Shown: in pieces, positions 8,364-16,803 of the stretch
Layout of the letters: every line of letters starts with the position of its first letter
How positions within the stretch are numbered: position 1 is the stretch's first letter
Assembly (NCBI GenBank): GCA_016212215.1
Contig: JACRGV010000020.1
Coordinates: 1-50,600, forward strand
Reading direction: 5' to 3'
DNA length: 50,600 bases
Origin: Nitrospirota bacterium
GTDB taxonomy: Bacteria > Nitrospirota > 9FT-COMBO-42-15 > HDB-SIOI813
Notes under the pieces: generated by a model
Told to the model about the DNA's origin: nothing
Database searches by the model: none
What the model saw: only the letters and a program-made list of their open reading frames with translations
Translations under genes and position numbers: made by a program

Positions 8364-8571
8364 TTTTTCTTACTTCTAACTTCTTACATCTTACTTCAAA
8401 CTTCTTGCTTCTTACTTCTGCTTACTTTTCAGCACCGTTATAACCCCATCCCCACCCTAACCCTCCCCTTGAAGGGGAGGGAATAAAATAGCCACATCTC
8501 CTTCAGGGAGAGGTAACCTCATTTACCATTCACCATTTACCATTCACCATTAACTATTCACTGCCTTTCCA
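8364..8571. repeat. Composite repeat between recN and fthC
   Basis: Three parts on the plus strand. 8364-8432: CTTCTNN/TTACTTC heptamers. 8442-8515: one full GC hairpin (8442-8483) and a shorter one (near 8495-8515). 8521-8571: TTACCAT/TCACCAT heptamers that overlap the recN stop codon (8550-8552). No gene is seen in this 190-base gap. Confidence 0.8.
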
Positions 8572-10220
8572 AGCAATTCCTTCGCATATCTCAATGCTAT
8601 GCTTGTATCTCCGGTGCCTCCAAGCATTCTGCCTATCTCAGCAATCCTCTCTTCTGCTTTCAATCTTTTGATCCTGGTAACAACCCTGTTATTTTCCAGC
8701 ACCTTTTCAACTGAATAATGTGTATCTGCCATTGCTGCTATCTGGGGAAGGTGGGTTATACAGCATACCTGATGTACTTTTGAGAGGAGCTTTAATTTTC
8801 TGGCGACTTCTTCTGCTGTTCTACCGCCTATACCTGTATCCACTTCATCAAACAGGAGTGTATGAACACTGTCAATTGAAGATAAACAGCTCTTTAATGC
8901 AAGCATCAGCCTTGATAATTCACCACCGGAGATAACTTTTACAAGAGGTTTGGGTTCCTCATTGAAGTTTGCTATCATAAACTCAACGGAATCAATGCCA
9001 TCCGTAGAAAGAGGGGTTCTTTTAATATCCACAACAAATTTAGTCCCTCCCATCTGCAATTGAGAAAGCTCCTTCATTACAGCACTCTCAAGCCGTGATT
9101 TAGACTCCATTCTTAAAGCTGACAACTCATCAGCCTTTTCTTCAACATCCTTTGAGACCTGTTCAATCTCATGTTTTATAACATCCAGTTCATCATCAAA
9201 TGTTTCAAGCAGGTCTAATTCATTTTTAAGTTTAACCTGAAATGCCATAATTGCTTCGATTGTTGTACCATATTTCTTTTTTAATCGCTCAATTAAATAG
9301 AGCCTCTCTTCAATATTTTCCAGCCTGGAAGGGTCATATACAAGGCGTTCTCTGAAGTTACGTATAAACTCCGCTGTCTCTTTCAGATTTATCCTTGATG
9401 AACTTACAAGGCCCTTTGCCTCAGATGCTGACGGGTCAATACCTGCGATTTCATTTATATTGTTTTCAACCCTGTTAAGCAATGACAGGACAGACTCATC
9501 ACTCTCATACAGCAGTTGATACGCATCATCACTAAGGGCGGAAAGCCTCTTTGAATTTATCAGGATGTTTTTTTCTTTGGCGAGTTCAGCATCTTCACCG
9601 CCCCTGAGGCCGGCATTATTTATTTCTGAATATTGAAATCTTGTAAAATCCTCTTTTTCCCTTTTACGCCTGATGTCATCTTCAAGTTTTGCAAGTTTGT
9701 TTCTTATCTGAAACAGATGCTGATAACTTTCTGTGACTGCCTGCTTTTGGACTAAGAGTTTTCCGAACAGATCAAGGAACTCAAGGTGTAATTCTTTTTT
9801 TAGGAGGCTCTGATGCTCGTGCTGGCCGTGTATATCTACAAGGCTGTTGCTAATGTCATCTAGTATCAGAAGTGTTGAGAGGACACCATTTATGAAGACC
9901 CTGCTCTTTCCATTTCTGGAGATATTTCTTCGGATAATAATCTCATCACTATCTTCTGAAATCCCATACTTGTCCATCTTGTCTTTGAATGCAGGGACAT
10001 ATTCCAAATCCAAATCAAAAACAGCCTCTATAACAGCCTCTTCCTTACCATCCCGCACATCATCAGCAGATGCCCGGCCGCCTGTTATAAGACTAATGGC
10101 ATCTATCAGGATGGATTTACCTGCCCCGGTCTCCCCTGTAAACACGGTAAATCCATCAGTAAAATCAATACTCGCCTCATCTATAATGGCAAAGTCTTTA
10201 ACTCTCAGGCATCTGAGCAC
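8550..10220 (-). CDS. recN: DNA repair protein RecN
   Basis: RecN is an SMC-like ATPase that binds DNA double-strand breaks and bridges ends for RecA repair. The 556-residue product has the expected length. Walker A GETGAGKSILIDAI lies near residue 30, followed by a long coiled-coil middle (about 150-370), the ABC signature ISGGELSRLMLALK, Walker B LLFDEVDTGIGG and the CITHLPQIAAMA switch. Three C-terminal residues (VNS) run into a heptamer tract. It starts 20 bases after the trxA stop codon, suggesting co-transcription with trxA; SOS control cannot be judged because no LexA-like box is seen. Confidence 0.97.
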   Translation of the reverse strand: MLRCLRVKDFAIIDEASIDFTDGFTVFTGETGAGKSILIDAISLITGGRASADDVRDGKEEAVIEAVFDLDLEYVPAFKDKMDKYGISEDSDEIIIRRNISRNGKSRVFINGVLSTLLILDDISNSLVDIHGQHEHQSLLKKELHLEFLDLFGKLLVQKQAVTESYQHLFQIRNKLAKLEDDIRRKREKEDFTRFQYSEINNAGLRGGEDAELAKEKNILINSKRLSALSDDAYQLLYESDESVLSLLNRVENNINEIAGIDPSASEAKGLVSSSRINLKETAEFIRNFRERLVYDPSRLENIEERLYLIERLKKKYGTTIEAIMAFQVKLKNELDLLETFDDELDVIKHEIEQVSKDVEEKADELSALRMESKSRLESAVMKELSQLQMGGTKFVVDIKRTPLSTDGIDSVEFMIANFNEEPKPLVKVISGGELSRLMLALKSCLSSIDSVHTLLFDEVDTGIGGRTAEEVARKLKLLSKVHQVCCITHLPQIAAMADTHYSVEKVLENNRVVTRIKRLKAEERIAEIGRMLGGTGDTSIALRYAKELLGKAVNS

Positions 10221-10239
10221 TGATGACTCCGGAATTTGT

Positions 10240-10569
10240 TTATACAGAAAGAAGGGTGTCTATCTTATCCTTAATCTGACCTTTTGGAAGAGCGCCGACA
10301 AGTTTATCAACAACCTTTCCATCTTTGAAGAACATAAGAGTTGGAATCCCCATTATCTGATAACGGCCCGATACCTCAGGATTTTCATCTGTGTTAAGTT
10401 TCACAACCTTAATGCGTCCATCATATTCCTTTGATAATTCATCTACTATAGGGGCAATCATTTTGCATGGGCCGCACCACACTGCCCAGAAATCAACCAT
10501 TACAAGGCCTTTGTTCTGTACTACCTCTGCCTCCCATGAATCTTTGGTTACTGCTGATACATTACTCAT
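10240..10569 (-). CDS. trxA: Thioredoxin
   Basis: A small cytosolic dithiol-disulfide oxidoreductase. It has 109 residues if started at the second in-frame ATG (10567-10569), which lies 8 bases from GGAG; the first ATG is only 2 bases from it. The active site WCGPC sits in the usual context VDFWAVWCGPCKMIAPI, and the cis-proline loop IMGIPTLMFFKDG is present. The length and single-domain layout match TrxA rather than a periplasmic TlpA-type protein; there is no signal peptide. It is followed by recN after 20 bases. Confidence 0.97.
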   Translation of the reverse strand: MSNVSAVTKDSWEAEVVQNKGLVMVDFWAVWCGPCKMIAPIVDELSKEYDGRIKVVKLNTDENPEVSGRYQIMGIPTLMFFKDGKVVDKLVGALPKGQIKDKIDTLLSV

Positions 10570-10613
10570 TAACATTTCTCCTTTCTGATTTTATGTGTTG
10601 GTATTTTCGGAAA

Positions 10614-10726
10614 TAACCCCATCCCCACCCTAACCCTCCCCTTGAAGGGGAGGGAATCTTTATCTAATATCTGACTTCTTGCTTCTTACCTCTTACTTCT
10701 GCTTACTGCTTACTGCTTACTGTTTT
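10614..10726. repeat. Composite repeat between ctpA and trxA
   Basis: 10614-10658 is a full GC-hairpin copy. 10662-10726 is a heptamer tract with CTTCTTG and repeated TTACTGC units (AGCAGTA on the minus strand). The last ctpA codons (SSKQ and TAA) are themselves repeat units. Confidence 0.8.
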
Positions 10727-12052
10727 CGGAGATATTCCCTTGAATATGTTCCATCCTTTCAACAGGTCAATAGCCCTTTGTAACTGAATATCATTTTCTT
10801 CTGATGCCTCTTCTGTTAAAGGAATATCGCCATCTTCATCTTTTGTATCATCTATCTGCTTATCTTCTTCAGATGGTACTGTCTCATTGCTGAGATGTTT
10901 TTTAAGGTCCTTCTCCCTTATATGCTTTGGAGCAGAACCATTCCCGGCTTTAGCAGTTTTGACTACAATATCAGGTGTAATCCCGGTATTCTGTATGGAA
11001 CCACCTTTTGGGGTATAGTATTTTGCAGTGGTAAGTCTCATACCGGATCCGTCACTAAGGGTAAGTACGGTTTGGACAGAGCCTTTCCCGAATGTCTGTG
11101 TACCTAAAACTACCCCTCTCCCCCAGTCCTGAAGCGCACCGGAAACAATCTCAGATGCACTGGCACTGCCTTCATTAACAATGACTACTAAAGGATAATC
11201 CGCTTTTGGAGTCTTAACTGATGACAGATATTCCTCTTTATCCCCATCCCTGCCTTTGACGGAAACTACGAGCTGACCATCTTTAAGGAATTGTTCAGAA
11301 ACCTGAACTGCAGCCTTTAATAAGCCCCCCGGATTATTTCTCAAATCAAGTACCAGAGACTTCATGTTTTCCTTCTCAAGTTTCTCCAGAGCGGCTGATA
11401 AATCTTCACCGGTTTTTTCCTGAAACTGGGTAATACGTATATACCCCACATTCCCTTCCATCATCTTCGATTTAATACTCTTTATCTTTATGATGTCCCT
11501 GACCAATGTAAATTCCAGAGGGTCTTTTTCCCCTTCCCGCACTATAGTAAGTGTTACTTTGGTGCCTTTAATGCCGCGCATCTTTTCTACAGCATCATTG
11601 AGGTTCAGGTCTTTTGTTGCCTCGCTGTCTATCTTGGATATAAAATCTCCTGCCTTGATGCCTGCACGCCATGCAGGGGTATCTTCAATCGGTGCAATAA
11701 CAACAAGTTTTTTATCTTTAAGACCTATCTGAATACCAAGGCCGCCGAACTCCCCTTTCGTATCTACCTGCATCTCCTTATAAACCTTGGGAGGCATAAA
11801 GTTCGTATGAGGGTCAAGCTCTGCAAGCATCCCCTTAATTGCTCCATATACAAGGTCCTTGGTCTTTGTTTCCTCAACATAATTTTTCTGAACCAGTGAA
11901 AGCGCCTCAGCAAATATCTTGAGGTCCTCGTAACTCTCACCCCCGAGCACCGGCGTCCCCATACCTTTTCCAAATATAAGCCACGCACCGGCAAATAGAA
12001 AAATTATTAATACTACAAATCCCCTTCTCCAGAGCCTCTTCTTGTCGTACAT
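10703..12052 (-). CDS. ctpA: Carboxy-terminal processing protease (S41 family)
   Basis: A membrane-anchored periplasmic serine protease, 449 residues. Family members trim C-termini and regulate cell-wall hydrolases. Residues about 10-28 form a signal anchor. A PDZ domain (about 95-170) contains GLGIQIGLKDKKLVV and AGIKAGDFI. The catalytic core has LRNNPGGLL, the nucleophile segment NEGSASASEIVSGAL and the general-base Lys in GTQTFGKGSVQT. An acidic C-terminal extension (about 375-430) separates the core from the end. The last residues SSKQ are encoded by a heptamer repeat. The gene follows the ftsX-envC fusion after about 53 bases; the ftsX/envC/ctpA neighbourhood is typical of cell-division operons. 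Confidence 0.96.
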   Translation of the reverse strand: MYDKKRLWRRGFVVLIIFLFAGAWLIFGKGMGTPVLGGESYEDLKIFAEALSLVQKNYVEETKTKDLVYGAIKGMLAELDPHTNFMPPKVYKEMQVDTKGEFGGLGIQIGLKDKKLVVIAPIEDTPAWRAGIKAGDFISKIDSEATKDLNLNDAVEKMRGIKGTKVTLTIVREGEKDPLEFTLVRDIIKIKSIKSKMMEGNVGYIRITQFQEKTGEDLSAALEKLEKENMKSLVLDLRNNPGGLLKAAVQVSEQFLKDGQLVVSVKGRDGDKEEYLSSVKTPKADYPLVVIVNEGSASASEIVSGALQDWGRGVVLGTQTFGKGSVQTVLTLSDGSGMRLTTAKYYTPKGGSIQNTGITPDIVVKTAKAGNGSAPKHIREKDLKKHLSNETVPSEEDKQIDDTKDEDGDIPLTEEASEENDIQLQRAIDLLKGWNIFKGISPKTVSSKQ

Positions 12053-12077
12053 TATTACCTTCCTCCAGTTATTTTTT

Positions 12078-12122
12078 TGTCTGTTACCTGCTTACTGCTA
12101 CCTGCTTACTGCTTACTAATAC
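12078..12122. repeat. Heptamer tract (TTACTGC type) at the ftsX-envC 3' end
   Basis: Units TTACTGC, TACCTGC and TTACTAA on the plus strand, AGCAGTA on the minus strand. The tract covers the last codons (SKQ) and the stop of the fusion gene (12106-12108). It fills most of the gap to ctpA. Confidence 0.75.
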
Positions 12123-14259
12123 TAAGCCATGGAAGCGGATCCACCGCCTGCCCATTCTGACGAAGCTCAAAATAAATACCGTCTTTCTCTGAAGAATTGC
12201 CGCTGCCTGCCACAGCAATCACCTGACCTTCCTTAACCTTACTGCCTTTTGAAACAAATAGTTTTGAGGCATGTCCGTATATGGAATAAAAGCTGTTCCC
12301 ATGATCTATTATCGTCATTAAACCATAACCTTTCAACCAATCTGCATAAGCAACGATACCATTATACACAGCCTTTACATTTTTTTCATTTCCTGCAATG
12401 ATCTCAATCCCTTTTTTAAAAACATAAGCATCAAATTCAGGGTGTTTCTGCTTACCGAATCTTGACATAACATCACCTGCAAGCGGCCATGTCAATCTAC
12501 CCTTTTCTTTTCCAATACCTGTACCGGGGCTGACAACCTTTTCACTGCTCCGTTTTCTTTCATAAGACTCAATCAGCCCCTTTAAAGCAGCGGATGCACT
12601 TTCAAGCCTTTGAAGGTCCTTTTCATACTCAGCCTTCCTGTCCTGAATACTGACAAGTTTTACGCGGCTCTCCTTAACCTCGCCCTCAATCACCTGTTTA
12701 TCTTTTTGCAGTTTCCCCTTTTCAGACACAAGCGTGTTGTGCCTCCTGTTCAACAATGACAACTGACCGTGTAACTTATCAACTTCATCTCCGAGGCCCT
12801 GCATAATCCTGTTTGTCTCGCCGATCAATTTATCTTCATACTTGGACCTGAGCATAAAGTCATGGTAATCATTTGAGGCAACAATGTTTGCCGCAAGGCC
12901 GGTATTTCTAACTGAATGACTTTTATACACATAGATAAGAAAATCTGCCATCTCTCTCTTTTTTTTTACAAGGTCAGAGGTTAATGAACTCATATCACTC
13001 TGGGTGTTTTTAATCTCTTTATCTTTCTCTTCGAGGGTCTTATGAACTTTCACCAGTTCTTTTTTTTTACTATCTAAATCCTTCTCTTTTGTCTCAATGA
13101 CCTGCTTTACCTTTTTTTCCTCAACAGCAGCCTCTTTGGATGCCTTTTTCTTTTCTTTAATCTCTTTACTTAAATCCTCTAACTTCTTCCGCTTCTGTGC
13201 AATCTCTTTCTCGATATTCTGAGCTTCAGGCTGACCTTCATGGGTGCGTCCGGATTTTGATTTTGCATAAGAAATATCAGTAACATTTAAGCACAAAATT
13301 AAAAATATAGCTACCCCCGTGTATCTCCCGCCTGCGCTTCTGCTGCCTGAGAATCCCCCGCCTGTAATTTTTCCGTTTGTAAATTTCCCTATTGATACCC
13401 AGCTCCCAAAACAACCTGTAATTATCCCTGTTGCAGGAAGCAATAACATCTCTTTAAAAGGAATAAAGGAAAATCTCAATCCTCCGAGCCATACATAAAC
13501 CGCAGGTGGAATTTTATATAAGATAAGGTTATAGACAAGCAACAACAAAATTAGTGAACAAACACCGCCGATTAAACCTAATATCCCTCCCTCTATCACA
13601 TACGGCAGTTTTTTTACGGAATCGGCATTACCTCCATACTGAATGTTTTCAAAATGCTCACGCCTTACCAGAAGGGTGAACTTAACTGTGTTGGAGATTG
13701 TTAAAAGGACTATCAGGATCATCAGGCCGCCGGAAACAACACCAATAACCCTTGCTGTAGAAATAAAAACATTAAGCCGTTCTACCCATTCTACTCCATA
13801 TTCAACTTCATTAACTGCACTTATATCTTTTAGTCTTGCTGCAAGCCTCTTGATACCTTCCGGAGTTCTTGCATCAGACTTCAGGGTTATCCTCATTGAG
13901 TCCGGGAGCGGATTTCCCTTCAGCTCCTTCACAATTTCCCTTGCATTCTCTACGTCATGGGCAAGAATCTCAAGCGCCTGGTCTTTTGGAATATAAGTAA
14001 CATTCCCTACCTCTTTAAATCCCTCTATTTCATTCTTTATGCTGTTTATTTCTTCATCAGCAAGTGCCTTATCAAAATATGCAATCACCTGCATATCCTT
14101 TTTAAGGTTTTCAACTAAATTATTTATATTATAAATTGCGAGCAGATACATGCCGAAAACAAGCAGAATAATAGAAATAATCCCAACCGCTGTGATAACA
14201 GAATGACTGTTGGACCTGATTTGATTTAAGGCTTCTTTTATGCTGTCTGAGAGATTCAC
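12106..14259 (-). CDS. ftsX-envC: Fusion of cell-division permease FtsX with an EnvC-like murein hydrolase activator
   Basis: One open frame of 717 residues joins two proteins that normally form a complex. Residues 1-295 are FtsX: TM1 21-45, a periplasmic domain 46-165, TM2 170-193, TM3 220-248, TM4 272-292. A glycine-rich, basic linker (293-313) leads to a fifth membrane segment (about 314-332) ending in an Ala-X-Ala-like DISYAKS site. Then follow a coiled coil (about 345-575) and a LytM/M23 domain (590-717). The LytM domain lacks the usual metal ligands (KKGIEI instead of HxGxD, YFELR instead of HFE), although YGHAS is kept. This fits a non-enzymatic activator such as EnvC. No internal start with a ribosome site is seen at the junction. 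FtsE, usually directly upstream, is absent here. The start is GTG; the G-rich tail of a repeat sits at ribosome-site distance. Confidence 0.92.
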   Translation of the reverse strand: MNLSDSIKEALNQIRSNSHSVITAVGIISIILLVFGMYLLAIYNINNLVENLKKDMQVIAYFDKALADEEINSIKNEIEGFKEVGNVTYIPKDQALEILAHDVENAREIVKELKGNPLPDSMRITLKSDARTPEGIKRLAARLKDISAVNEVEYGVEWVERLNVFISTARVIGVVSGGLMILIVLLTISNTVKFTLLVRREHFENIQYGGNADSVKKLPYVIEGGILGLIGGVCSLILLLLVYNLILYKIPPAVYVWLGGLRFSFIPFKEMLLLPATGIITGCFGSWVSIGKFTNGKITGGGFSGSRSAGGRYTGVAIFLILCLNVTDISYAKSKSGRTHEGQPEAQNIEKEIAQKRKKLEDLSKEIKEKKKASKEAAVEEKKVKQVIETKEKDLDSKKKELVKVHKTLEEKDKEIKNTQSDMSSLTSDLVKKKREMADFLIYVYKSHSVRNTGLAANIVASNDYHDFMLRSKYEDKLIGETNRIMQGLGDEVDKLHGQLSLLNRRHNTLVSEKGKLQKDKQVIEGEVKESRVKLVSIQDRKAEYEKDLQRLESASAALKGLIESYERKRSSEKVVSPGTGIGKEKGRLTWPLAGDVMSRFGKQKHPEFDAYVFKKGIEIIAGNEKNVKAVYNGIVAYADWLKGYGLMTIIDHGNSFYSIYGHASKLFVSKGSKVKEGQVIAVAGSGNSSEKDGIYFELRQNGQAVDPLPWLSISKQ

Positions 14260-14263
14260 GAAT

Positions 14264-14417
14264 AAACCCCATCCCCACCCTAACCCTCCCCTTGAAGGGG
14301 AGGGAACTTGCTGAGAGACTTAACCTCCCCTTGAAGGGGAGGGAATTTCATTCTTCTGACTTCTTGCTTCTTGTCTTTACCATTCACCATTCACCATTCA
14401 CCTTCTAACTTCTTACG
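14264..14417. repeat. Composite repeat between yraN and ftsX-envC
   Basis: A full GC hairpin (14264-14308), a half copy (14321-14346), then heptamers of two types: CTTCTTG/CTTCTGA and TTCACCA/TTCACCT (14350-14417). It ends about 20 bases from the yraN stop codon. Confidence 0.8.
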
Positions 14418-14434
14418 ATAGACTCTCTATGCTA

Positions 14435-14806
14435 TCACCATGAGATGTTTTCATTCAGTTCAAATGCATCTTTGAATATTTCAATATTCCCCTTGTAAAT
14501 AGATACAACATCAAACCTGCATGGTATATTATCACACTTCTTTTCTGCTATATAGCCCGCGGCTGTTTTACTTATCTTTTCTTGCTTCCGTATATCTACA
14601 GATAAAACAGGATGACCATAAGAACTCAGGTTACGCATCTTCACTTCAATAAAGACGAGTGTCCTATTCTCCTTAGCAATTATGTCAATCTCTCCAAAGC
14701 AATTTCTATAATTCTTCTCTACAATCTTATAGCCATGTTTTTCAAGATGCTCTGTTGCTAATTGCTCCCCCTGTCTCCCTTTTGCCCTGTTTTCTGATTT
14801 GGTCAT
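14435..14806 (-). CDS. yraN: YraN / UPF0102 nuclease-fold protein
   Basis: A 123-residue member of the YraN family, which has a Holliday-junction-resolvase-like endonuclease fold; its cellular role is not settled. The core GEQLATEHLEKHGYKIVEKN, CFGEIDIIAKENRTLVFIEVKMR contains the putative metal-binding Glu/Asp and the Glu-x-Lys of the nuclease motif. The start is the ATG at 14804-14806. An upstream in-frame start at 14839 would translate a repeat (RVRVGVGL) and is rejected. It sits behind rnhB, a very common pairing. Confidence 0.93.
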   Translation of the reverse strand: MTKSENRAKGRQGEQLATEHLEKHGYKIVEKNYRNCFGEIDIIAKENRTLVFIEVKMRNLSSYGHPVLSVDIRKQEKISKTAAGYIAEKKCDNIPCRFDVVSIYKGNIEIFKDAFELNENISW

Positions 14807-14816
14807 AAAGTCTAAG

Positions 14817-14850
14817 CCCACCCCCACCCTAACCCTCAAGGGGAGGGAAT
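14817..14850. repeat. Truncated GC-hairpin repeat overlapping the rnhB 3' end
   Basis: A copy with a shortened hairpin (CCCTCAAGGGGAGGG). On the minus strand it encodes the last rnhB residues (LFPPLEG) and the stop TAG, then supplies the G-rich sequence before yraN. Confidence 0.8.
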
Positions 14851-15455
14851 AAATAGAGTTTCTTTAGGAAACTCCTCCTATGTATAGCTGACATGCCATG
14901 TTCCCTGATACGTTCATAATGTTCCTTTGTACCATAGCCCTTATGAGAGAGGAAATTATATTGAGGATATATGGTATGTTGTTCTGCCATCAAACGATCT
15001 CTTGTAACTTTAGCAATGATGGATGCGGAGGCTATTGACATGCTCAGGGTATCCCCTTTAATTATTGGTAACTGAGGTATCTTTATGGAAGATATTGACA
15101 CTGCATCTATAAGCAGATAATCAGGGGGAATTTTCAAATCTGTCACAGCCGTTTCCATGGCCTTAATGGTTGCATTCAAGATATTTATCCGGTCAATATC
15201 CTCATTCCAGATGATCCCGATTCCGGTACATAACGAATGTCGGATTATAAGCTCATAAAGAGATTCCCGCTTTGCAGGGGATAATTTCTTTGAATCATTA
15301 ACCCCTTTGATAGCAATATCTTTTGGAAGGATTACAGCCGCTGCTACTACAGGGCCGGCAAGACAACCCCGGCCCGCTTCATCTATTCCTGCAATATACC
15401 TGTAGCCCTGCCTGAATAACTCGTTTTCATAAGAAAGGTCAGGAAGGGGAGGCAC
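14829..15455 (-). CDS. rnhB: Ribonuclease HII
   Basis: RNase HII cuts the RNA strand of RNA-DNA hybrids and removes misincorporated ribonucleotides. The product has 208 residues from a GTG start that follows the rplS stop by one base, with GAGGAA a few bases upstream. Motifs: AGIDEAGRGCLAGPVVAAAVIL with the catalytic Asp-Glu pair, GVNDSKKLS, LIDA and ASIIAKVTRDR, and the C-terminal HKGYGTKEHYERI. After KKLY the last residues LFPPLEG are encoded by the GC-hairpin repeat at 14817-14850, which replaces whatever the original C-terminus was. Confidence 0.97.
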   Translation of the reverse strand: MPPLPDLSYENELFRQGYRYIAGIDEAGRGCLAGPVVAAAVILPKDIAIKGVNDSKKLSPAKRESLYELIIRHSLCTGIGIIWNEDIDRINILNATIKAMETAVTDLKIPPDYLLIDAVSISSIKIPQLPIIKGDTLSMSIASASIIAKVTRDRLMAEQHTIYPQYNFLSHKGYGTKEHYERIREHGMSAIHRRSFLKKLYLFPPLEG

Positions 15456-15456
15456 T

Positions 15457-15855
15457 TTATTCCTCTGCTGATGCCTTTGCTTTTTTCTCGGACACGTTAT
15501 TTTTTACAAACATCTCTTTCTCGGCAATACGAACATCACGACCCTTTTTCTTTCTGATATAGTACAGTTTTGAACGCCGTACCTTTCCTCTTCTTATTAC
15601 CTTGATGTTCTGAACTGTCGGTGAATAAACCGGAAATATGCGTTCAACTCCTACCCCGTAAGAAAGTTTCCTTACAGTAACTGTTTCCCTTGTATTACTG
15701 CCTCTTCTCGCAATAACATTCCCTTCAAAAACCTGTGTCCTCTCCCTGTCACCTTCCACAACCTTCACAAATACCTGTACTGTATCTCCGATACAAAAGG
15801 AAGGTACTGTCTTCTGTACCTGCTGTCTCTCAATGCGTTCAATCGTACTATTCAT
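15457..15855 (-). CDS. rplS: 50S ribosomal protein L19
   Basis: A large-subunit ribosomal protein that lies at the 30S/50S interface, 132 residues. [45 protein letters not shown] and [19 protein letters not shown] are the conserved family blocks. The tail [20 protein letters not shown] is longer than average. A good ribosome site, AGGAGAG, precedes the ATG. It lies between trmD and rnhB, but a repeat cluster now separates it from trmD. Confidence 0.98.
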   Translation of the reverse strand: MNSTIERIERQQVQKTVPSFCIGDTVQVFVKVVEGDRERTQVFEGNVIARRGSNTRETVTVRKLSYGVGVERIFPVYSPTVQNIKVIRRGKVRRSKLYYIRKKKGRDVRIAEKEMFVKNNVSEKKAKASAEE

Positions 15856-15904
15856 CTTAGTCTCTCCTCCTTAAAATTATTGTTCTTACCGGTATTTCGA
15901 GTTT

Positions 15905-15991
15905 AACCCCATCCCCACCCTAACCCTCCCCTTGAAGGGGAGGGAATTTCTTCTAATTTCTTACTTCTTACTTCTTGCTTCTGACTTCTCT
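15905..15991. repeat. Composite repeat between trmD and rplS
   Basis: 15905-15948 is a full GC-hairpin copy and 15945-15991 a CTTCTNN/TTACTTC heptamer tract. The tract encodes the last trmD residues (EARSKK) and its TAA stop (15961-15963). Confidence 0.8.
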
Positions 15992-16713
15992 AATTTAATA
16001 TCTTCCAAAATCTCTCTCTCTTCTACTGTCAGACTTTTATACTTTAACAGATCAGGTCTCTTATTTAAAGTATTGAGTAAAGCCTGCTTCCGTCTCCATG
16101 ATTTTATCTTTCCATGGTCACCTGACAACAATACAGAAGGTACATGCATATCCATGTATTCCGCCGGCCTTGTGTAGTGCGGATAATCAAGGATGTCGTT
16201 AAAAGATTCATCTTGTACGGAAGTAGAATCCCCAAGAACTCCTGGGATTAGCCTCACAATAGAATCTATTACAACCAATGCCGCAAGCTCTCCACCTGTT
16301 AAAACATAGTCACCTATTGATAACTCTTCCGGTGACAGATATGTTTTAACACGTTCATCTATTCCCTCATAATGGCCGCACAGAAACACAAGCTTTTTTT
16401 GTTCTGTACTTAACTCTACCGCAGTCTCCTGTTTATACTGTTTTCCCTGAGGGGATAAGAGTATAATACGAAGGTCGGCGTCCTTTTCTCTTATAAAATC
16501 TATGGCCCTTATTATTGGTTCTACCTTTAAGACCATCCCGGCGCCGCCGCCGTAAGGGTAATCATCAGCAGTACGGTGTTTATTAAAGGTAAAGTCACGG
16601 ATGTTAATGACTCTAACATCCAACAGACCCTTTTCCCTTGCCCTTTTAATAATGCTGGCATCCAAAACCGGCGTTACCATTTCAGGAAACAGGGTTAGTA
16701 CATCGCATCTCAT
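15961..16713 (-). CDS. trmD: tRNA (guanine-N1-)-methyltransferase
   Basis: TrmD methylates G37 of tRNAs with SAM, preventing +1 frameshifts. The product has 250 residues and starts at ATG 16711-16713. The SPOUT-fold signatures PYGGGAGMVLKVEPI, SPQGKQYKQ, FLCGHYEGIDERV and LSIGDYVLTGGE are all present, as is the DESFNDILDYPHYTRP loop of the active site. The C-terminal KSEARSKK is encoded by a heptamer tract and is not family sequence. It follows rimM after about 90 bases that hold an inverted repeat. Confidence 0.98.
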   Translation of the reverse strand: MRCDVLTLFPEMVTPVLDASIIKRAREKGLLDVRVINIRDFTFNKHRTADDYPYGGGAGMVLKVEPIIRAIDFIREKDADLRIILLSPQGKQYKQETAVELSTEQKKLVFLCGHYEGIDERVKTYLSPEELSIGDYVLTGGELAALVVIDSIVRLIPGVLGDSTSVQDESFNDILDYPHYTRPAEYMDMHVPSVLLSGDHGKIKSWRRKQALLNTLNKRPDLLKYKSLTVEEREILEDIKLEKSEARSKK

Positions 16714-16732
16714 TTTATAAAACTATAAGTCC

Positions 16733-16797
16733 TGAGGCCCTTGCAAAAGTTGTCATTCCCCAAATGACATTATCTCCAGACTTTTGTAAAAGCCTCA
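16733..16797. repeat. 65-bp imperfect palindrome between rimM and trmD
   Basis: Outer arms TGAGGC (16733-16738) and GCCTCA (16792-16797) extend with TTGCAAAAGT and ACTTTTGTAA. An inner hairpin TGTCATT/AATGACA (16751-16757, 16763-16769) makes a branched structure. It sits inside an operon, so it is more likely a mobile-type repeat or processing site than a terminator. Confidence 0.7.
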
Positions 16798-16803
16798 TCT
16801 GAT

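Noticed and set aside
12106-14259. Separate ftsX and envC genes with an internal start near 13330
   Set aside because: No ATG, GTG or TTG with a ribosome site lies in frame at the junction and the frame is continuous, so a fusion is preferred.
14807-14839. N-terminal extension of YraN (MRVRVGVGLDF)
   Set aside because: These codons are a repeat, and the family starts at the internal ATG.
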